Source: CAYMKE01 sp964345135
GTDB lineage: Bacteria > Bacteroidota > Bacteroidia > Bacteroidales > JBBRXJ01
DNA: 8,164 bases
NCBI GenBank assembly: GCA_964345135.1
Contig: CAYFQI010000127.1
Span: 1 to 8,164 of the forward strand
Direction: 5' to 3'
Shown: positions 7,050-8,164 of the stretch, piece after piece
How the letters are laid out: every line of letters begins with the position of its first letter
Position numbering within the stretch: the stretch's first letter is position 1
Position numbers and translations under genes: made by a program
Notes under the pieces: generated by a model
Told to the model about the DNA's origin: nothing
The model's input: only the letters and a program-made list of their open reading frames with translations
Database searches by the model: none

Positions 7050-7289
7050 ATACTGCTTACTTTTTTTGACACTATTGCGATAGTGCTGAAAAAATTTTCA
7101 TTGTCTATGAAAAACTCTGAAAATTTGAATACAAAATAATTAATAGAAAGCTCCTTAAATAAAATTAAAGATAGTAAGCATATTTTTTTTTATTTGTTAA
7201 ATTTTTAGTATAATTGTATCAAATTATAAAAGCGGAAACCGAAAAGCTATTATAGAGTAGGTGCAATAAATACTTAAATTATATTAATA
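7050..7289 (+). other. AT-rich leader upstream of the outer-membrane protein gene
   Basis: This 240-nt stretch has no coding potential that I can see. It contains the inverted repeat at 7061-7094 and a weak -7-like box TATAATTG at 7209-7216, which is seven of eight to TAnnTTTG. No -33 element stands out at the correct spacing. TTTG at 7193-7196 is only 12 nt upstream. If the box is real, the leader would be about 70 nt. The true promoter is uncertain. Confidence 0.4.
7061..7094. repeat. Inverted repeat with T and A flanks
   Basis: CACTAT (7070-7075), a TGCG loop and ATAGTG (7080-7085) form a perfect 6-bp stem. It is flanked by seven T on the left and six A on the right, which can extend the stem across a small GA/CTG bulge. 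On both strands an A-run, not a U-run, follows the hairpin, so it does not fit an intrinsic terminator in either direction. It sits just outside the repeat array, upstream of the outer-membrane protein gene. Confidence 0.5.
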
Positions 7290-8000
7290 ATGATTTTCAA
7301 AAAAAAAATATATTGTCTCATCGTTGCATTATCACTAACAGCAATGATGGGAGTCAATGCCCAAATTGATTTAACCTATGGCCCCAAAGCAGGGTTAAAC
7401 ATGACAACCTTGACTGGTGATATTGAAAATACAGGGTTAAAAGCAGGTGCCCAAATTGGTGGTATGGCAAATCTTTATGTTTTAAACAGACTTGCTATAC
7501 AACCTAATTTACTCTTTTCTATGAAAGGATATAGATATATGGATAAAGTAGGGGGTGTGAAAGTAATTGAGACATTAAGTTTAAATTATCTGGAACTTCC
7601 TGTTAATATAATATATGAATTTAACATGCAAAAAGAAAGCGAAAAGCTTCAACTATTCGCCGGACCATATATATCTTATGGCCTGTTTGGAAAATACAAA
7701 ATTAACAAAAAAGGAAATAAATTGGAACTTGATGATTTTGGCGCTTATTCTGCTTCCGGTGAAGCTGACATTGAATTTGTAAACGATGCAAAAGATGCCG
7801 ATGTAATAAAACACTTACCTATAAATGCCATTGATTATGGTATTAATATCGGAATAGGATATACAATTGGTCAATATCAAATACAAGCAGCATATGGTTT
7901 AGGTTTAGGAAATATAACACCAAAATTCAATGGTGAATTTCCAAAAGACAAAATAAATAACACTACTTTTCAATTTTCTTTAGGATATTTCTTAGATTAA
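7290..8000 (+). CDS. Exported outer-membrane beta-barrel protein (PorT-like family)
   Basis: This 236-residue protein has a classical signal peptide. KKK at 4-6 is followed by a hydrophobic stretch at about 8-20, with likely cleavage after Ala24 (VNA|QI). The mature part resembles small outer-membrane barrels of the PorT-like/OMP_b-brl_2 group. GPKAGLNMTTLTG opens the barrel at 31-43. Alternating strands follow, such as RLAIQPNLLFSMKGY (67-81), LNYLELPVNIIYEF (98-111) and LQLFAGPYISYGLFGKY (120-136). It ends with TTFQFSLGYFLD (225-236), with an aromatic near the C-terminus as expected for a barrel insertion signal. A long polar stretch at about 138-178 is probably a surface loop. The fold and location are fairly safe. 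The substrate or role is unknown, and the family name alone does not imply a function in type IX secretion. There is no Shine-Dalgarno, and it appears to be transcribed alone. Confidence 0.82.
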   Translation: MIFKKKIYCLIVALSLTAMMGVNAQIDLTYGPKAGLNMTTLTGDIENTGLKAGAQIGGMANLYVLNRLAIQPNLLFSMKGYRYMDKVGGVKVIETLSLNYLELPVNIIYEFNMQKESEKLQLFAGPYISYGLFGKYKINKKGNKLELDDFGAYSASGEADIEFVNDAKDADVIKHLPINAIDYGINIGIGYTIGQYQIQAAYGLGLGNITPKFNGEFPKDKINNTTFQFSLGYFLD

Positions 8001-8164
8001 TTTAAAGTATTTAATTTAAAAAACTGCCAAAAAGTCTTGCAATAGAAAAAAGGATCAGTAGAAAATTAGGGTGGTTATGCGTCTGCTAATATATAACATA
8101 CCATAATAATTCATAATTCCAACATTAAACGCCTTTCGCAAGTCTACCATAAAATTTAATAAAA
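8001..8164 (+). other. AT-rich 3' flank, nothing assigned
   Basis: These 164 nt after the outer-membrane protein stop show no ORF, no repeat unit and no clear hairpin with a T-tract. Any terminator is not recognisable by eye. The window ends before the next gene. Confidence 0.5.

Noticed and set aside
7054..7180. MITE-like element bounded by TGCTTAC (7054-7060) and GTAAGCA (7174-7180)
   Set aside because: Only 7 bp of terminal inversion over 127 nt, no target duplication seen, and a chance match of this length is likely.

Overview
This window looks like chromosomal DNA from a member of the Bacteroidota, probably Bacteroidales or a relative. The evidence is AT-rich intergenic DNA, promoter boxes matching the Bacteroidetes sigma consensus TAnnTTTG upstream of three units, mostly absent Shine-Dalgarno sequences, a tRNA gene without an encoded CCA end, and a PorT-type outer-membrane beta-barrel protein. 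I cannot name a genus from the sequence alone.

Layout from left to right: a tandem dispersed-repeat array (about 1-419); a minus-strand L-fucose operon, fucI (3793-1994) then fucK (1903-416), with a clear hairpin in the 90-nt gap; a divergently placed tRNA-Arg(UCU) at 4019-4092; a 318-nt non-coding stretch ending in a good promoter; glgX, a cytoplasmic GH13 debranching enzyme (4411-6585); a second copy of the repeat array (about 6691-7049) in the same orientation as the first; a non-coding leader of about 240 nt containing an inverted repeat; and an exported outer-membrane beta-barrel protein of unknown function (7290-8000). The last 164 nt hold nothing I can assign.

Functionally, FucI converts L-fucose to L-fuculose and FucK phosphorylates it. 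The aldolase (FucA), the fucose permease (FucP) and any regulator are not here and must be encoded elsewhere if the pathway is complete. GlgX trims alpha-1,6 branches of glycogen-like glucan and has no pathway partner in the window. The genes form separate transcription units with no evident joint function.

The least ordinary feature is the repeat family. Each unit combines an octamer tract, a nonamer tract, a conserved core of about 55 nt and one of two tails. Two-unit arrays occur at both ends of a gene block of about 6.3 kb, and the left one runs into the fucK stop codon. I see no protein, CRISPR or known mobile element in it. It may be a dispersed repeat family worth characterising, but the window gives no evidence of a function.
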